Below are positions 40,500 through 47,475 of a stretch of 47,475 nucleotides of DNA, piece after piece (within the stretch, counting starts at the first letter, position 1; every line of letters begins with the position of its first letter). Under the pieces are notes generated by a model, which was given only the letters and a program-made list of their open reading frames with translations, searched no databases and was not told where the DNA came from. This DNA is from an uncultured Collinsella sp. (GTDB taxonomy: Bacteria > Actinomycetota > Coriobacteriia > Coriobacteriales > Coriobacteriaceae): contig CAAENA010000026.1 in assembly GCA_900757205.1 (NCBI GenBank), positions 1 to 47,475 of the forward strand, read 5' to 3'. The position numbers and the translations under genes were made by a program.

Positions 40500-41300
40500 A
40501 TGCAGAACAGGGAGGATCCCCGATCTGGGGACGAAGTGTTGGAAGAGAACGTGTCGGATAAACCTCAATATGCAACGGATGCTCCAGCAGGTGCGGCGCT
40601 GATTGCTCAGGCCATGGACCGGCGTGAGGGCGCAGGCCGATACAGGGCCATGCAATCCATCATGGACTGGGATCGCTCGCGCATGGCGTACCGTGCAGTC
40701 AAGCGCACCTTCGACATCGTGTTCAGCGGTGCCGTGCTCGTCGTCATCGCGATTCCCAGTCTAATTCTCGCCGCGGCCATCCGGCTGGAGAGCGAGGGTA
40801 GCCCCTTCTACAGTCAGATTCGCGTGGGACAAACCCGCCCCGACGGCAGCCTGTCCACCTTCCGCATGTGGAAGTTCCGCTCCATGTACAAGGATGCCGA
40901 CGAGCGCCTCGCCGAGCTCAAGGAGCAGAACGAGATCGCCGGCGCTATGTTCAAGATGAAGGAGGACCCCCGCGTCACCAAGATCGGGAAGTTCATCCGC
41001 AAGCACTCCATCGACGAGTTCCCGCAGTTCCTGAACGTGTTCCTGGGCCAGATGTCCGTCGTGGGCCCGCGCCCACCGCTGCCCAACGAGGTCGCGGAGT
41101 ACACCGAGTACGACCTGCAGCATCTGGCCGTCAAGCCGGGCATTACCGGCTGGTGGCAGGTTACCGATCGAAACTCAACTGGTTTCGACGGTATGGTCCA
41201 GCGAGATCTTGAGTACATTGCGAGGCGTGGCATTCTCACCGACTTAAGGATTATCGCCCTCACCGTTATTGAAGTAATCACGGGAAAGGGTGCGTTTTAG
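40500..41300 (+). CDS. Undecaprenyl-phosphate sugar phosphotransferase (priming enzyme)
   Basis: The protein starts polysaccharide repeat-unit synthesis by moving a sugar phosphate onto undecaprenyl phosphate. It has 266 residues: a hydrophilic N-part (1-60), one membrane segment (about 75-100, FDIVFSGAVLVVIAIPSLI), and the conserved PF02397-type domain with SPFYSQIRVGQ, FRMWKFRSM, IRKHSIDEFPQFLNVF and SVVGPRPPLP. The Asp-Glu pair in HSIDE is the catalytic dyad of this family. It resembles the short WbaP/PglC-like forms without the extra N-terminal helices. Start is uncertain: ATG 40500 has no clear site; GTG 40551 has GGAAGAG close in front. The last base of the stop overlaps the next GTG. 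Confidence 0.9.
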   Translation: MQNREDPRSGDEVLEENVSDKPQYATDAPAGAALIAQAMDRREGAGRYRAMQSIMDWDRSRMAYRAVKRTFDIVFSGAVLVVIAIPSLILAAAIRLESEGSPFYSQIRVGQTRPDGSLSTFRMWKFRSMYKDADERLAELKEQNEIAGAMFKMKEDPRVTKIGKFIRKHSIDEFPQFLNVFLGQMSVVGPRPPLPNEVAEYTEYDLQHLAVKPGITGWWQVTDRNSTGFDGMVQRDLEYIARRGILTDLRIIALTVIEVITGKGAF

Positions 41301-42076
41301 TGCTTAAGTCCTATCATCATTATCCCGAATTAAACCGTGTGCCCGTGATCGATGTCCCGATCACGGGCACCAATATGTCTGAATGCGTCGATTTCATTAC
41401 TCATAATATCGACAATCTGCATGGTGAGTATATCTGCGTCTCTAACGCCCATACGTCGGTCATGGCCCATGACGATCCCAGCTACTGGTCCTGTCAGGCT
41501 GAGTCCGTTATGTCCGTTCCCGATGGGAAGCCCCTATCGGTTGTCGGCCGAGAGACGGTCACGTCGATGGGGCGCGTGACCGGTCCGGATCTGATGCGCG
41601 AGATTTTCAGTATTTCCGCTCAGCACGGATGGAGCCATTACTTCTACGGCACCGAACAGAAAAACCTCGAGGCGCTCAAGGAATCGCTTCAGGAAGAGTA
41701 TCCAGGCTTGGAAATTGCTGGCATGGAGCCTTCCGTCTTTCGTCCGCTTTCCGATGGCGAGAAACGAGACCTTTCACGACGCATTGCCGATTCTGGCGCC
41801 GACTTTGCATGGATTGCACTTGGCGCTCCGCGCCAGGAAGTCCTCATGCATGAGCTTAAAGGCGGCCCTCAGCCACTGATGATCGGCGTAGGGGGAGCCT
41901 TCAAGGTCCTCGCCGGCGTGGTGCCGGAGGCACCGATTTGGATGCAGAACCTAAGTCTCGAGTGGCTATACCGCCTGATGCAGGAGCCGAAGCGACTATT
42001 CAAACGATATCTCGTTACTAATACCAAATTTCTCTTTTACCAGTTCACGGGTGCTAAACGCAAGGAAGGCAAGTAG
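41300..42076 (+). CDS. WecG/TagA/CpsF family glycosyltransferase (GT26)
   Basis: GT26 enzymes add the second sugar, often a ManNAc-type residue, to the lipid-linked primer. The 258-residue protein has the family blocks YICVSNAHTSVMA, VMSVPDGKPLSVVGR (P-D-G-x-P), RVTGPDLMREIF, SHYFYGTEQKNLEAL, DFAWIALGAPRQEVLM and LMIGVGGAFKVLAGVVPEAP. The start is GTG 41300 in a TAGTG overlap with the priming transferase, so the first two sugar steps are coupled. The base composition is less GC-rich than the following cap genes. Confidence 0.9.
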   Translation: MLKSYHHYPELNRVPVIDVPITGTNMSECVDFITHNIDNLHGEYICVSNAHTSVMAHDDPSYWSCQAESVMSVPDGKPLSVVGRETVTSMGRVTGPDLMREIFSISAQHGWSHYFYGTEQKNLEALKESLQEEYPGLEIAGMEPSVFRPLSDGEKRDLSRRIADSGADFAWIALGAPRQEVLMHELKGGPQPLMIGVGGAFKVLAGVVPEAPIWMQNLSLEWLYRLMQEPKRLFKRYLVTNTKFLFYQFTGAKRKEGK

Positions 42077-43135
42077 ATGAAACCCACCACCGCATTCAAA
42101 GACAAGACCCTCATGATCACGGGCGGCACCGGCTCGTTCGGCAACACCGTGCTCAAGCACTTCATGGACACCGACCTGGCCGAGATCCGCATCTTCTCCC
42201 GCGACGAGAAGAAGCAGGACGACATGCGCCACCGCCTGCAGGAGAGGTCCCCCGAGCTCGCCTCCAAGGTGCGCTTCTTCATCGGCGACGTCCGTAACGC
42301 CCAGTCGGTGCGCGACGCCATGCACGGCGTGGACTACATCTTCCACGCCGCCGCCTTGAAGCAGGTGCCCTCCTGCGAGTTCTTCCCCATGGAGGCCGTG
42401 CGCACCAACGTCATCGGCACGGACAACGTCCTGCACGCCGCCATCGACGAAGGCGTGGACCGCGTCGTGTGCCTGTCCACCGACAAGGCCGCGTACTCCA
42501 TCAACGCCATGGGCAAGTCCAAGGCCATGATGGAGTCCATCATCTACGCCAACGCCCGCAACGGCGCCGGCCGAACCACCATCTGCTGCACCCGCTACGG
42601 CAACGTCATGTGCTCGCGCGGCAGCGTCATCCCGCTGTTCATCGACCGCATCCGCAAGGGCGAGCCGCTTACCGTGACCGACCCCAACATGACCCGCTTC
42701 CTGATGAACCTTGACGAGGCCGTCGACCTGGTGCAGTTCGCCTTCGAGCACGCCAACCCCGGCGACCTGTTCATCCAGAAGGCCCCTGCCTCCACCATCG
42801 GCGACCTCGCCGAGGCTGTCCAGGAGGTCTTCGGCCGCGTGGGCACCCAGGTGATCGGCACCCGCCACGGCGAGAAGCTCTTCGAGACCCTCATGACCCG
42901 TGAGGAGCGCCTGCGCGCCGAGGACATGGGCGGCTACTACCGCGTCGCCTGCGACTCGCGCGACCTGAACTACGACAAGTTCGTCGTTGACGGCGAGGTG
43001 GAGACCCAGGCCGACGAGTCCTACACCTCCCATAACACCGAGAGGCTCGACGTGGAGGGCACCATCGCCAAGATCAAGACCGCCGAGTACGTGCAGCTTG
43101 CCCTGGAGGGCCGCGAGCACGAGGCGGTGCAGTAG
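42077..43135 (+). CDS. capE: UDP-N-acetylglucosamine 4,6-dehydratase (5-epimerising), CapE-like
   Basis: This is the first step from UDP-GlcNAc to UDP-N-acetyl-L-fucosamine. The 352-residue SDR enzyme has MITGGTGSFGNTVL, IFSRDEKKQDDMRH, IFHAAALKQVPSCEF and CLSTDKAAYSINAMGKSKAMME. The place of the usual catalytic Tyr in YxxxK is Met145 (M-G-K-S-K, Lys149), as in CapE-type members of the FlaA1 group. The C-terminal part includes GTRHGEKLFETLMTREE. The ATG follows the previous stop directly and has AAGGAAGG in front. CapF and CapG analogues follow at once, which fixes the pathway. Composition is strongly GC-rich with strict codon choice. Confidence 0.92.
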   Translation: MKPTTAFKDKTLMITGGTGSFGNTVLKHFMDTDLAEIRIFSRDEKKQDDMRHRLQERSPELASKVRFFIGDVRNAQSVRDAMHGVDYIFHAAALKQVPSCEFFPMEAVRTNVIGTDNVLHAAIDEGVDRVVCLSTDKAAYSINAMGKSKAMMESIIYANARNGAGRTTICCTRYGNVMCSRGSVIPLFIDRIRKGEPLTVTDPNMTRFLMNLDEAVDLVQFAFEHANPGDLFIQKAPASTIGDLAEAVQEVFGRVGTQVIGTRHGEKLFETLMTREERLRAEDMGGYYRVACDSRDLNYDKFVVDGEVETQADESYTSHNTERLDVEGTIAKIKTAEYVQLALEGREHEAVQ

Positions 43136-43136
43136 G

Positions 43137-44354
43137 GTGCGCGTCCTCGTCACCGGCGCCGGGGGCTTCGTGGGGAGGAACCTCTGCTGCGCGCTGAAGA
43201 ACATAAGGGACGGCAAGGACCGCCGTGAGAGATACGCGAGCCTGCTCCCGCTCGAGGTCATGGAGTACGACATCGAGTCGACGCCCGGGGAGCTGGAGGA
43301 CTACTGCTCCCGCGCGGACTTCGTCTTCAACCTCGCCGGCGTCAACCGCCCCGAGGACCAGGCGGAGTTCATGGAGGGCAACTTCGGGTTCGCCTCCACG
43401 CTGTTGGACACCCTCGAGCGCCACGGCAACACGTGTCCCGTCATGCTCTCCAGCTCCGCGCAGGCGAGCCTCTCGGGGCGCTTCGAGGGATCGGTCTACG
43501 GCGAGTCGAAGCTGGCGGGGGAGGGCCTGTTCCGCGAGTACTCGGAGAGGACCGGCGCCCCGGTGCTCATCTACCGCTTCCCCAACCTCTACGGCAAGTG
43601 GTGCCGCCCGCGCTACAACTCCGCCGTCGCGACCTTCTGCGACGCCATCGCCAACGGCCGCCCCTACACCGTGAACGACCCCAATGTCGAGCTCGAGCTC
43701 CTCTACATCGACGACTTGGTGGACGAGATGCTGGGCGCCCTGCTCGGAAACGAGCATCGCTGCGGCTACGAGGGGCTGGAGCGCGTCGAGGGCGACGGGT
43801 TCTGCTACGTCCCGCAGACCGACATGAAGACCCTGGGCGAGATCGTCTACCTGCTGGGGTGCTTCCGCGACAGCCGCGAGACGCTTTCGGTGCCGGACCT
43901 TTCCGAGGGCTCCTTCTCCAAGAAGCTCTGGAGCACGTTCCTGTCCTACTACGAGCCCGGGCATTTCGCCTACAGCCTGAAGCCCAACACGGACGCGCGC
44001 GGATCGTTCACCGAGTTCCTGCGCACGCCCGAGCGCGGCCAGGTCTCCATCAACGTCTCGAGGCCCGGCATCACCAAGGGCAACCACTGGCACATGAGCA
44101 AGTGGGAGAGGTTCCTGGTGGTCTCCGGCACCGCGTCCATCAGACTGAGGAAGGTGGGGGAGGACGCCGAGGGCAACCCGTTCCCCGTCGACGAGTACGT
44201 CGTTTCCGGCACGGACATGCGCGCCGTGGAGATGATCCCCGGCTACACGCACTCCATCACCAACCTGTCCGACACGGAGGACCTCGTGACGGTCATGTGG
44301 ACCAACGAGCCCTTCGACCCCGAGAACCCAGATACCTACTACGAGGAGGTCTAG
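43137..44354 (+). CDS. capF: CapF-like reductase: SDR domain plus C-terminal cupin
   Basis: CapF converts the 4-keto product of CapE by C-3 epimerisation (cupin) and NADPH reduction (SDR), giving UDP-N-acetyl-L-talosamine-type sugar. The 405-residue protein begins RVLVTGAGGFVGRN, has YGESKLAGEG (YxxxK) in the SDR part, and a cupin at about 270-400 with PGITKGNHWHMSKWERFLVVSG and PGYTHSITNLSDTED. GTG 43137 lies one base after the capE stop and starts right at the Rossmann strand; the frame extends upstream inside capE. Arginine is often AGG here, unlike capE and capG where CGC dominates, so this gene may have a separate origin. Confidence 0.92.
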   Translation: MRVLVTGAGGFVGRNLCCALKNIRDGKDRRERYASLLPLEVMEYDIESTPGELEDYCSRADFVFNLAGVNRPEDQAEFMEGNFGFASTLLDTLERHGNTCPVMLSSSAQASLSGRFEGSVYGESKLAGEGLFREYSERTGAPVLIYRFPNLYGKWCRPRYNSAVATFCDAIANGRPYTVNDPNVELELLYIDDLVDEMLGALLGNEHRCGYEGLERVEGDGFCYVPQTDMKTLGEIVYLLGCFRDSRETLSVPDLSEGSFSKKLWSTFLSYYEPGHFAYSLKPNTDARGSFTEFLRTPERGQVSINVSRPGITKGNHWHMSKWERFLVVSGTASIRLRKVGEDAEGNPFPVDEYVVSGTDMRAVEMIPGYTHSITNLSDTEDLVTVMWTNEPFDPENPDTYYEEV

Positions 44355-44358
44355 CCGC

Positions 44359-45540
44359 ATGCGCAAGGACTGTTCCGAAATTGCATTCAAGGACGACGGC
44401 CGCCTGAAGCTGCTGATCATCGTGGGCACGCGTCCCGAGGTCATCCGCCTGTCCGAGGTCATCAAGAAGTGCCGCCGCCACTTCGACTGCCTGCTGGCGC
44501 ACACCGGGCAGAACTACGACTACACGCTCAACGGCATCTTCTTCCGCGACCTGGAGCTTGCCGACCCCGACGTCTACCTGGACGCCGTGGGAGCCGACCT
44601 GGGTGAGACCGTGGGCAACATCATCGCCGCGAGCTACAAGCTGATGGTTGAGGTGAAGCCCGACGCGCTCCTCATCCTAGGCGACACCAACAGCTGCCTG
44701 TCAGCCATCGCGGCCAAGCGCCTGCACATCCCCATCTTCCACATGGAGGCGGGCAACCGCTGCAAGGACGAGTGCCTGCCCGAGGAGACCAACCGCCGCA
44801 TCGTCGACGTGATCTCCGACGTCAACCTGGCCTACTCCGAGCACGCACGCCGCTACCTCAAGGACACCGGCTGCGCCCCCGAGCGCACCTATGTCACGGG
44901 CTCGCCCATGGCGGAGGTCCTGCGCGCAAATCTTGATAAGATCGAGGCCTCCGACATCCTCACCGAGCTCGGCCTTGAGTCCAAGCACTACATGCTGCTG
45001 TCCGCCCACCGCGAGGAGAACATCGACACCGAGGCGAACTTCACGAGCCTGTTCACCGCCATCAACGCGCTCGCGGAGAAATACGACATGCCGATCCTGT
45101 ACTCCTGCCACCCGCGTTCCCGCAAGCGCCTGGAGGCCACCGGCTTCAAGCTGGACCCGCGCGTGCGCATGCACGAGCCCATGGGCTTCCATGACTACAA
45201 TTGCCTGCAGATGAACGCCTTCGCGGTGGTGTCGGACTCCGGCACCCTGCCCGAGGAGTCCAGCTTCTTCGCGTCTATCGGGCGCCCGTTCCCGGCGGTG
45301 TGCATCCGCACCTCCACCGAGCGCCCCGAGGCCTTGGACAAGGCCTGCTTCACGCTGGCCGGCATCTCCGAGAAGGGCCTGCTGCAGGCCGTCCACACTG
45401 CCGTTGAGCTCGATGCGGAGGGGTCGCTGCCCGAGGCGCCCGTTCCCGACTACGCCGACGAGACCGTGTCCACCAAGGTGGTCAAGATCATCCAGAGCTA
45501 CACCGGCGTCGTGGACAAGATGGTGTGGAGGAAAGCTTAA
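44359..45540 (+). CDS. capG: UDP-N-acetyl-L-fucosamine synthase, CapG/WbjD-like 2-epimerase
   Basis: This last enzyme of the set epimerises C-2 to give UDP-L-FucNAc. It belongs to the UDP-GlcNAc 2-epimerase (WecB) superfamily. The 393-residue protein has IIVGTRPEVIRLSEV, AHTGQNYDY, LGDTNSCLSAI, FHMEAGNRCKDECLPEETNRRI, LSAHREENID and VVSDSGTLPEESSF. The C-R-x-D-x-x-x-P-E-E-x-N-R block with Cys is typical of the CapG/WbjD branch. ATG 44359 follows the capF stop after four bases. CapE, CapF and CapG together make one activated deoxyaminosugar for the surface polymer. Confidence 0.93.
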   Translation: MRKDCSEIAFKDDGRLKLLIIVGTRPEVIRLSEVIKKCRRHFDCLLAHTGQNYDYTLNGIFFRDLELADPDVYLDAVGADLGETVGNIIAASYKLMVEVKPDALLILGDTNSCLSAIAAKRLHIPIFHMEAGNRCKDECLPEETNRRIVDVISDVNLAYSEHARRYLKDTGCAPERTYVTGSPMAEVLRANLDKIEASDILTELGLESKHYMLLSAHREENIDTEANFTSLFTAINALAEKYDMPILYSCHPRSRKRLEATGFKLDPRVRMHEPMGFHDYNCLQMNAFAVVSDSGTLPEESSFFASIGRPFPAVCIRTSTERPEALDKACFTLAGISEKGLLQAVHTAVELDAEGSLPEAPVPDYADETVSTKVVKIIQSYTGVVDKMVWRKA

Positions 45541-45542
45541 TA

Positions 45543-46052
45543 ATGGATTTCGCCTATAGGATCCTCGACGGAGTCTCCCGCGCTTATAACAAGCTACTTC
45601 TTATGCCCTCGCTACGACGCTCCTTTGCTTCATGCGGCGAGAACGTGACACTCGGCCGCCGCAGCGAGATCTCCGGAGCGGGAAATATCTACATGGGTCA
45701 CGACGTGTACCTGGGTCCCGGAACAACGCTGCTCACGACCCGAGCGAAAATTCGCATCGGCGACTATGTCATGAGCGGACCTAACTTAACCGTGGTTACA
45801 GGTGACCACCGCACGGATATTCTCGATCGTCCCATGATGGAACTTACAGATGAGGAGAAGACTCCCGATAACGACCAAGATGTCGTTATCGGTAACGACG
45901 TGTGGATGGGCTGTGGCGTAACGATCCTCAAGGGTGTCCACATCTCTGGTCACTGCGTAATTGCCGCTGGCGCCGTCTTGACCAAAGATGTGGAGCCTGA
46001 GTTTTCAATTTGGGGGGGGGGTTCCCGCTCGCTGCCTAGGTTCGCGGCTTAA
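45543..46052 (+). CDS. Hexapeptide-repeat O-acetyltransferase, C-terminus frameshifted at a G10 tract
   Basis: This is an acetyl-CoA-dependent transferase of the LbH/maltose-acetyltransferase type that would O-acetylate the polysaccharide. The 169-residue frame has hexapeptide turns (ITLG-type repeats such as NIYMGHDVYLGPGT, IRIGDYVMSG, VVIGNDVWMGCGVTILKGVHI) and the catalytic-His region VVTGDHRTD. The normal family ending is WGGVPA-basic. Here ten G at 46012-46021 shift the frame to WGGGSRSLPRFAA and stop. With nine G the frame reads WGGVPARCLGSRLK and ends near 46074, overlapping the next gene. The core is intact in both forms. It starts two bases after capG and has a lower GC than the cap genes. 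Confidence 0.85.
   Translation: MDFAYRILDGVSRAYNKLLLMPSLRRSFASCGENVTLGRRSEISGAGNIYMGHDVYLGPGTTLLTTRAKIRIGDYVMSGPNLTVVTGDHRTDILDRPMMELTDEEKTPDNDQDVVIGNDVWMGCGVTILKGVHISGHCVIAAGAVLTKDVEPEFSIWGGGSRSLPRFAA
46012..46021 (+). repeat. Poly-G tract of ten bases inside the acetyltransferase gene
   Basis: A run of ten G stands where the family consensus needs nine to stay in frame. Such tracts are slippery in replication and are classical phase-variation sites; they are also frequent places for sequencing errors. Confidence 0.85.
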
Positions 46053-46060
46053 GGATGACG

Positions 46061-47167
46061 ATGGTTTCAGTTGATAATAGAGTGAACGCGAAAGTTCTGA
46101 TGGTCGGCCCCGACCTTTCTCTGCATGGCGGGATTGTCTCCGTCGTACGGGGCTATCTTGATGGAGGTCTCCCTGAGGCATGCGACGCCTTCGAGTACCT
46201 GGGGACGGGGGTCGGTTCCTCAAAATTCGGTAAGTCTCTCGCATTTACGCGGGCGCTAGCGCGCTATGTGAGGGTTATGTCTTCCTATGACATCATTCAC
46301 CTACACATTAGTGCCCGTGGGTCCTACAAACGTAAGTCAATTATGGCCCGTATGGCACATAAAGCAGGCAAGTACGTAATACTGCACGATCACGACGGGG
46401 AGTTTAAGAAGGCTTTTGAAGAGGGTGGAGACGCCTACCGTCGTGACGTAAGGGAGACCTTTGGCATCGCCGACCGAGTTGTGGTTTTGTCGGAAGAGTG
46501 GCGTGACTACTTTGCAGAAAACGTTTGTGACTCTGAAAAGATTGACGTTGTCCATAACGGTGTTAAAGTGCCTGCGCTGCCGTGCTCACCTTGTTCGCGT
46601 CAAGACGTCCTGTTTTTAGGACGTCTTGACGCGAACAAGAGCCCGGATGTTCTCTTGCGCGCGTCAAGAGAAGTCCTGTCGCGTTTCTCGGAGACTAAAA
46701 TTGTCTTTGGCGGAGACGGTGAAATCGAGAAGAACAAAGCGCTCGCTGAGGAGCTAGGCATTGCTGACCGCTGCGAGTTTTGCGGCTGGGTCACCGGTGG
46801 CGAACGCGAAGCCCTGTTCGAGCGGGCCGCGGTGTACTGCCTTCCCTCTAAGAATGAAGGTATGCCCATGAGCGTTCTCGAGGCAATGTCTCACGGTATA
46901 CCCACCATTGCCACAGCCGTCGGCGGAGTACCACGGCTCATTGAAAGCGGCACTAATGGATTCCTTATCAAAGTCGACGATGTCAATAACCTCGCTCTTT
47001 TAATTAATAAGTTGTTGTTCGATTCTGAGCTTCGTAAAGAAATAGGCGATGCTGGAAGAAAAGTTGTTGCCGATCGATTCAATTCCAAACATTCAATTGA
47101 ACAAATACTAAATCTGTACAAAGAAACAGATTCATGCATTCAATATGGCAGCAGGGATGATGAATGA
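46061..47167 (+). CDS. GT4-family glycosyltransferase
   Basis: The 368-residue GT-B enzyme adds a sugar to the growing repeat unit on the cytoplasmic side. Signatures are VLMVGPDLSLHGGIVSVV (donor/acceptor glycine loop), DIIHLHISARGSYKRKS, VVVLSEEW, VVHNGV, VLFLGRLDANKSPDVLL, and NEGMPMSVLEAMSHGIPTIAT with the E-x7-E pair. ATG 46061 is favoured by AAGG (46051-46054) with six bases spacing; ATG 46055 is in frame. A perfect 22-bp inverted repeat at 46590-46639 lies within the gene between the two Rossmann domains. GC drops along the gene towards its 3' end. The stop overlaps the next start (ATG 47164). Confidence 0.9.
   Translation: MVSVDNRVNAKVLMVGPDLSLHGGIVSVVRGYLDGGLPEACDAFEYLGTGVGSSKFGKSLAFTRALARYVRVMSSYDIIHLHISARGSYKRKSIMARMAHKAGKYVILHDHDGEFKKAFEEGGDAYRRDVRETFGIADRVVVLSEEWRDYFAENVCDSEKIDVVHNGVKVPALPCSPCSRQDVLFLGRLDANKSPDVLLRASREVLSRFSETKIVFGGDGEIEKNKALAEELGIADRCEFCGWVTGGEREALFERAAVYCLPSKNEGMPMSVLEAMSHGIPTIATAVGGVPRLIESGTNGFLIKVDDVNNLALLINKLLFDSELRKEIGDAGRKVVADRFNSKHSIEQILNLYKETDSCIQYGSRDDE
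46590..46639. repeat. Perfect 22-bp inverted repeat inside the GT4 gene
   Basis: Arms 46590-46611 and 46618-46639 (core GCGTCAAGACGTCC) are exact complements over 22 bp with the loop GTTTTT. The right arm encodes the family-conserved GRLDANK; the left arm encodes a variable linker (CSRQDVL). An intragenic palindrome of this length and perfection is not expected by chance. Confidence 0.9.
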
Positions 47168-47475
47168 CCTCGATTGAAAAGGCCAAGAAGCCACAAAATT
47201 ACGGAAATTTATATCAATACCTATTATGGCTTAGTATTTTTCTGTTGGTGTTTGAAGATCCAATCCAACAGTGCTTTCCGATATTTGGATATTATGACGA
47301 AGTTTTTGCACTGTTTGGGGGATTGTATTATTTATTATCTCGACGCAGCAAAGTGTTTTTAGGAATATGGTGGCTCATTGTTCTATATGTAACTGCTGGT
47401 TTGATGAGTTCATGTCTATATTCAACCCAGCCAATACTAGCATGCATAGGAGATACATTCCTAAATTTAAAATTC
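47164..47475 (+). CDS. Polymerase/ligase-like membrane protein (Wzy or O-antigen ligase type), N-terminal part only
   Basis: An open frame of 104 codons runs to the window end without a stop. It begins MTSIEKAKKPQNYG and then has hydrophobic spans (YLLWLSIFLLVF; FALFGGLYYLL; VFLGIWWLIVLYVTAGLM) with the FGYYDEVF pattern often seen at the start of O-antigen polymerases/ligases. The ATG overlaps the GT4 stop. Codons are AT-rich (TTA, ATA, TAT), unlike everything else in the window, as is common for wzy genes, which are often exchanged between strains. Function is inferred from layout and place; a flippase is the alternative. Confidence 0.6.
   Translation, partial: MTSIEKAKKPQNYGNLYQYLLWLSIFLLVFEDPIQQCFPIFGYYDEVFALFGGLYYLLSRRSKVFLGIWWLIVLYVTAGLMSSCLYSTQPILACIGDTFLNLKF

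Overview
The window looks like a chromosome segment (or metagenome contig) of a Coriobacteriia member, most probably Collinsella or a close relative. The reasons are the high GC, the Actinomycetota-style housekeeping proteins, the GlgC/GlgD-type glycogen operon, and many hairpin repeats between genes. The genus is an inference from gene content, not a measured placement.

Layout. (1) 1-7513: a tightly packed, very GC-rich cobalamin (vitamin B12) cluster on the + strand: the end of cobU, then cobS, a CobU-like/CobC fusion, cbiB, a CobD-type decarboxylase, cbiP, the corrinoid adenosyltransferase, cbiC and cbiJ. Almost every junction overlaps by a few bases. It ends at 7.5-7.64 kb in the broken tail of an oppositely oriented membrane-anchor gene, after which composition changes, so this is a transfer or recombination boundary (or an assembly join). 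(2) 7.7-16.3 kb, - strand: a MacAB-like exporter (permease, ATPase, membrane fusion protein), an L,D-transpeptidase, L-serine dehydratase and metK. (3) 16.6-23.9 kb, + strand: gltX, priA, def, fmt and rsmB, a translation and replication-restart block. (4) 24.0-37.3 kb, - strand: a small zinc-ribbon protein, a GH13-GH77 fusion for maltodextrin/glycogen breakdown, and the glycogen genes in transcription order glgB, glgP, glgC, glgD, glgA. GlgA and GlgB both carry Lys/Ala-rich, histone-H1-like C-terminal tails. (5) 37.6-39.2 kb, + strand: a HAD phosphatase/phosphomutase-like gene, thiamine diphosphokinase and tRNA-Ala(GGC). (6) 39.6-47.5 kb, + strand: the start of a capsule/exopolysaccharide locus. 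It has a good promoter, a structured leader of about 300 nt, a NusG-family specialised antiterminator, a priming sugar-phosphate transferase, a GT26 glycosyltransferase, CapE-CapF-CapG (UDP-N-acetyl-L-fucosamine), a hexapeptide acetyltransferase broken at a G10 tract, a GT4 glycosyltransferase with a perfect 22-bp inverted repeat inside the gene, and the beginning of an AT-rich polymerase-like membrane protein cut by the window end.

How the parts work together. Region 4 with the HAD gene forms a glycogen synthesis and recycling module: ADP-glucose is made by GlgC/GlgD, chains are extended by GlgA, branched by GlgB, phosphorolysed by GlgP, and remodelled by the GH13-GH77 fusion. Copies of a TGGTAAA/TTTACCA motif lie in the two control regions of this module and suggest one shared repressor. 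Region 6 is an accessory surface-polysaccharide locus of mosaic composition with at least one likely on/off switch.

The best candidates for undescribed biology are the histone-like tails on glycogen enzymes, the structured leader plus NusG paralog, the G10 switch, the intragenic 22-bp palindrome, and the families of long hairpin repeats between housekeeping genes.
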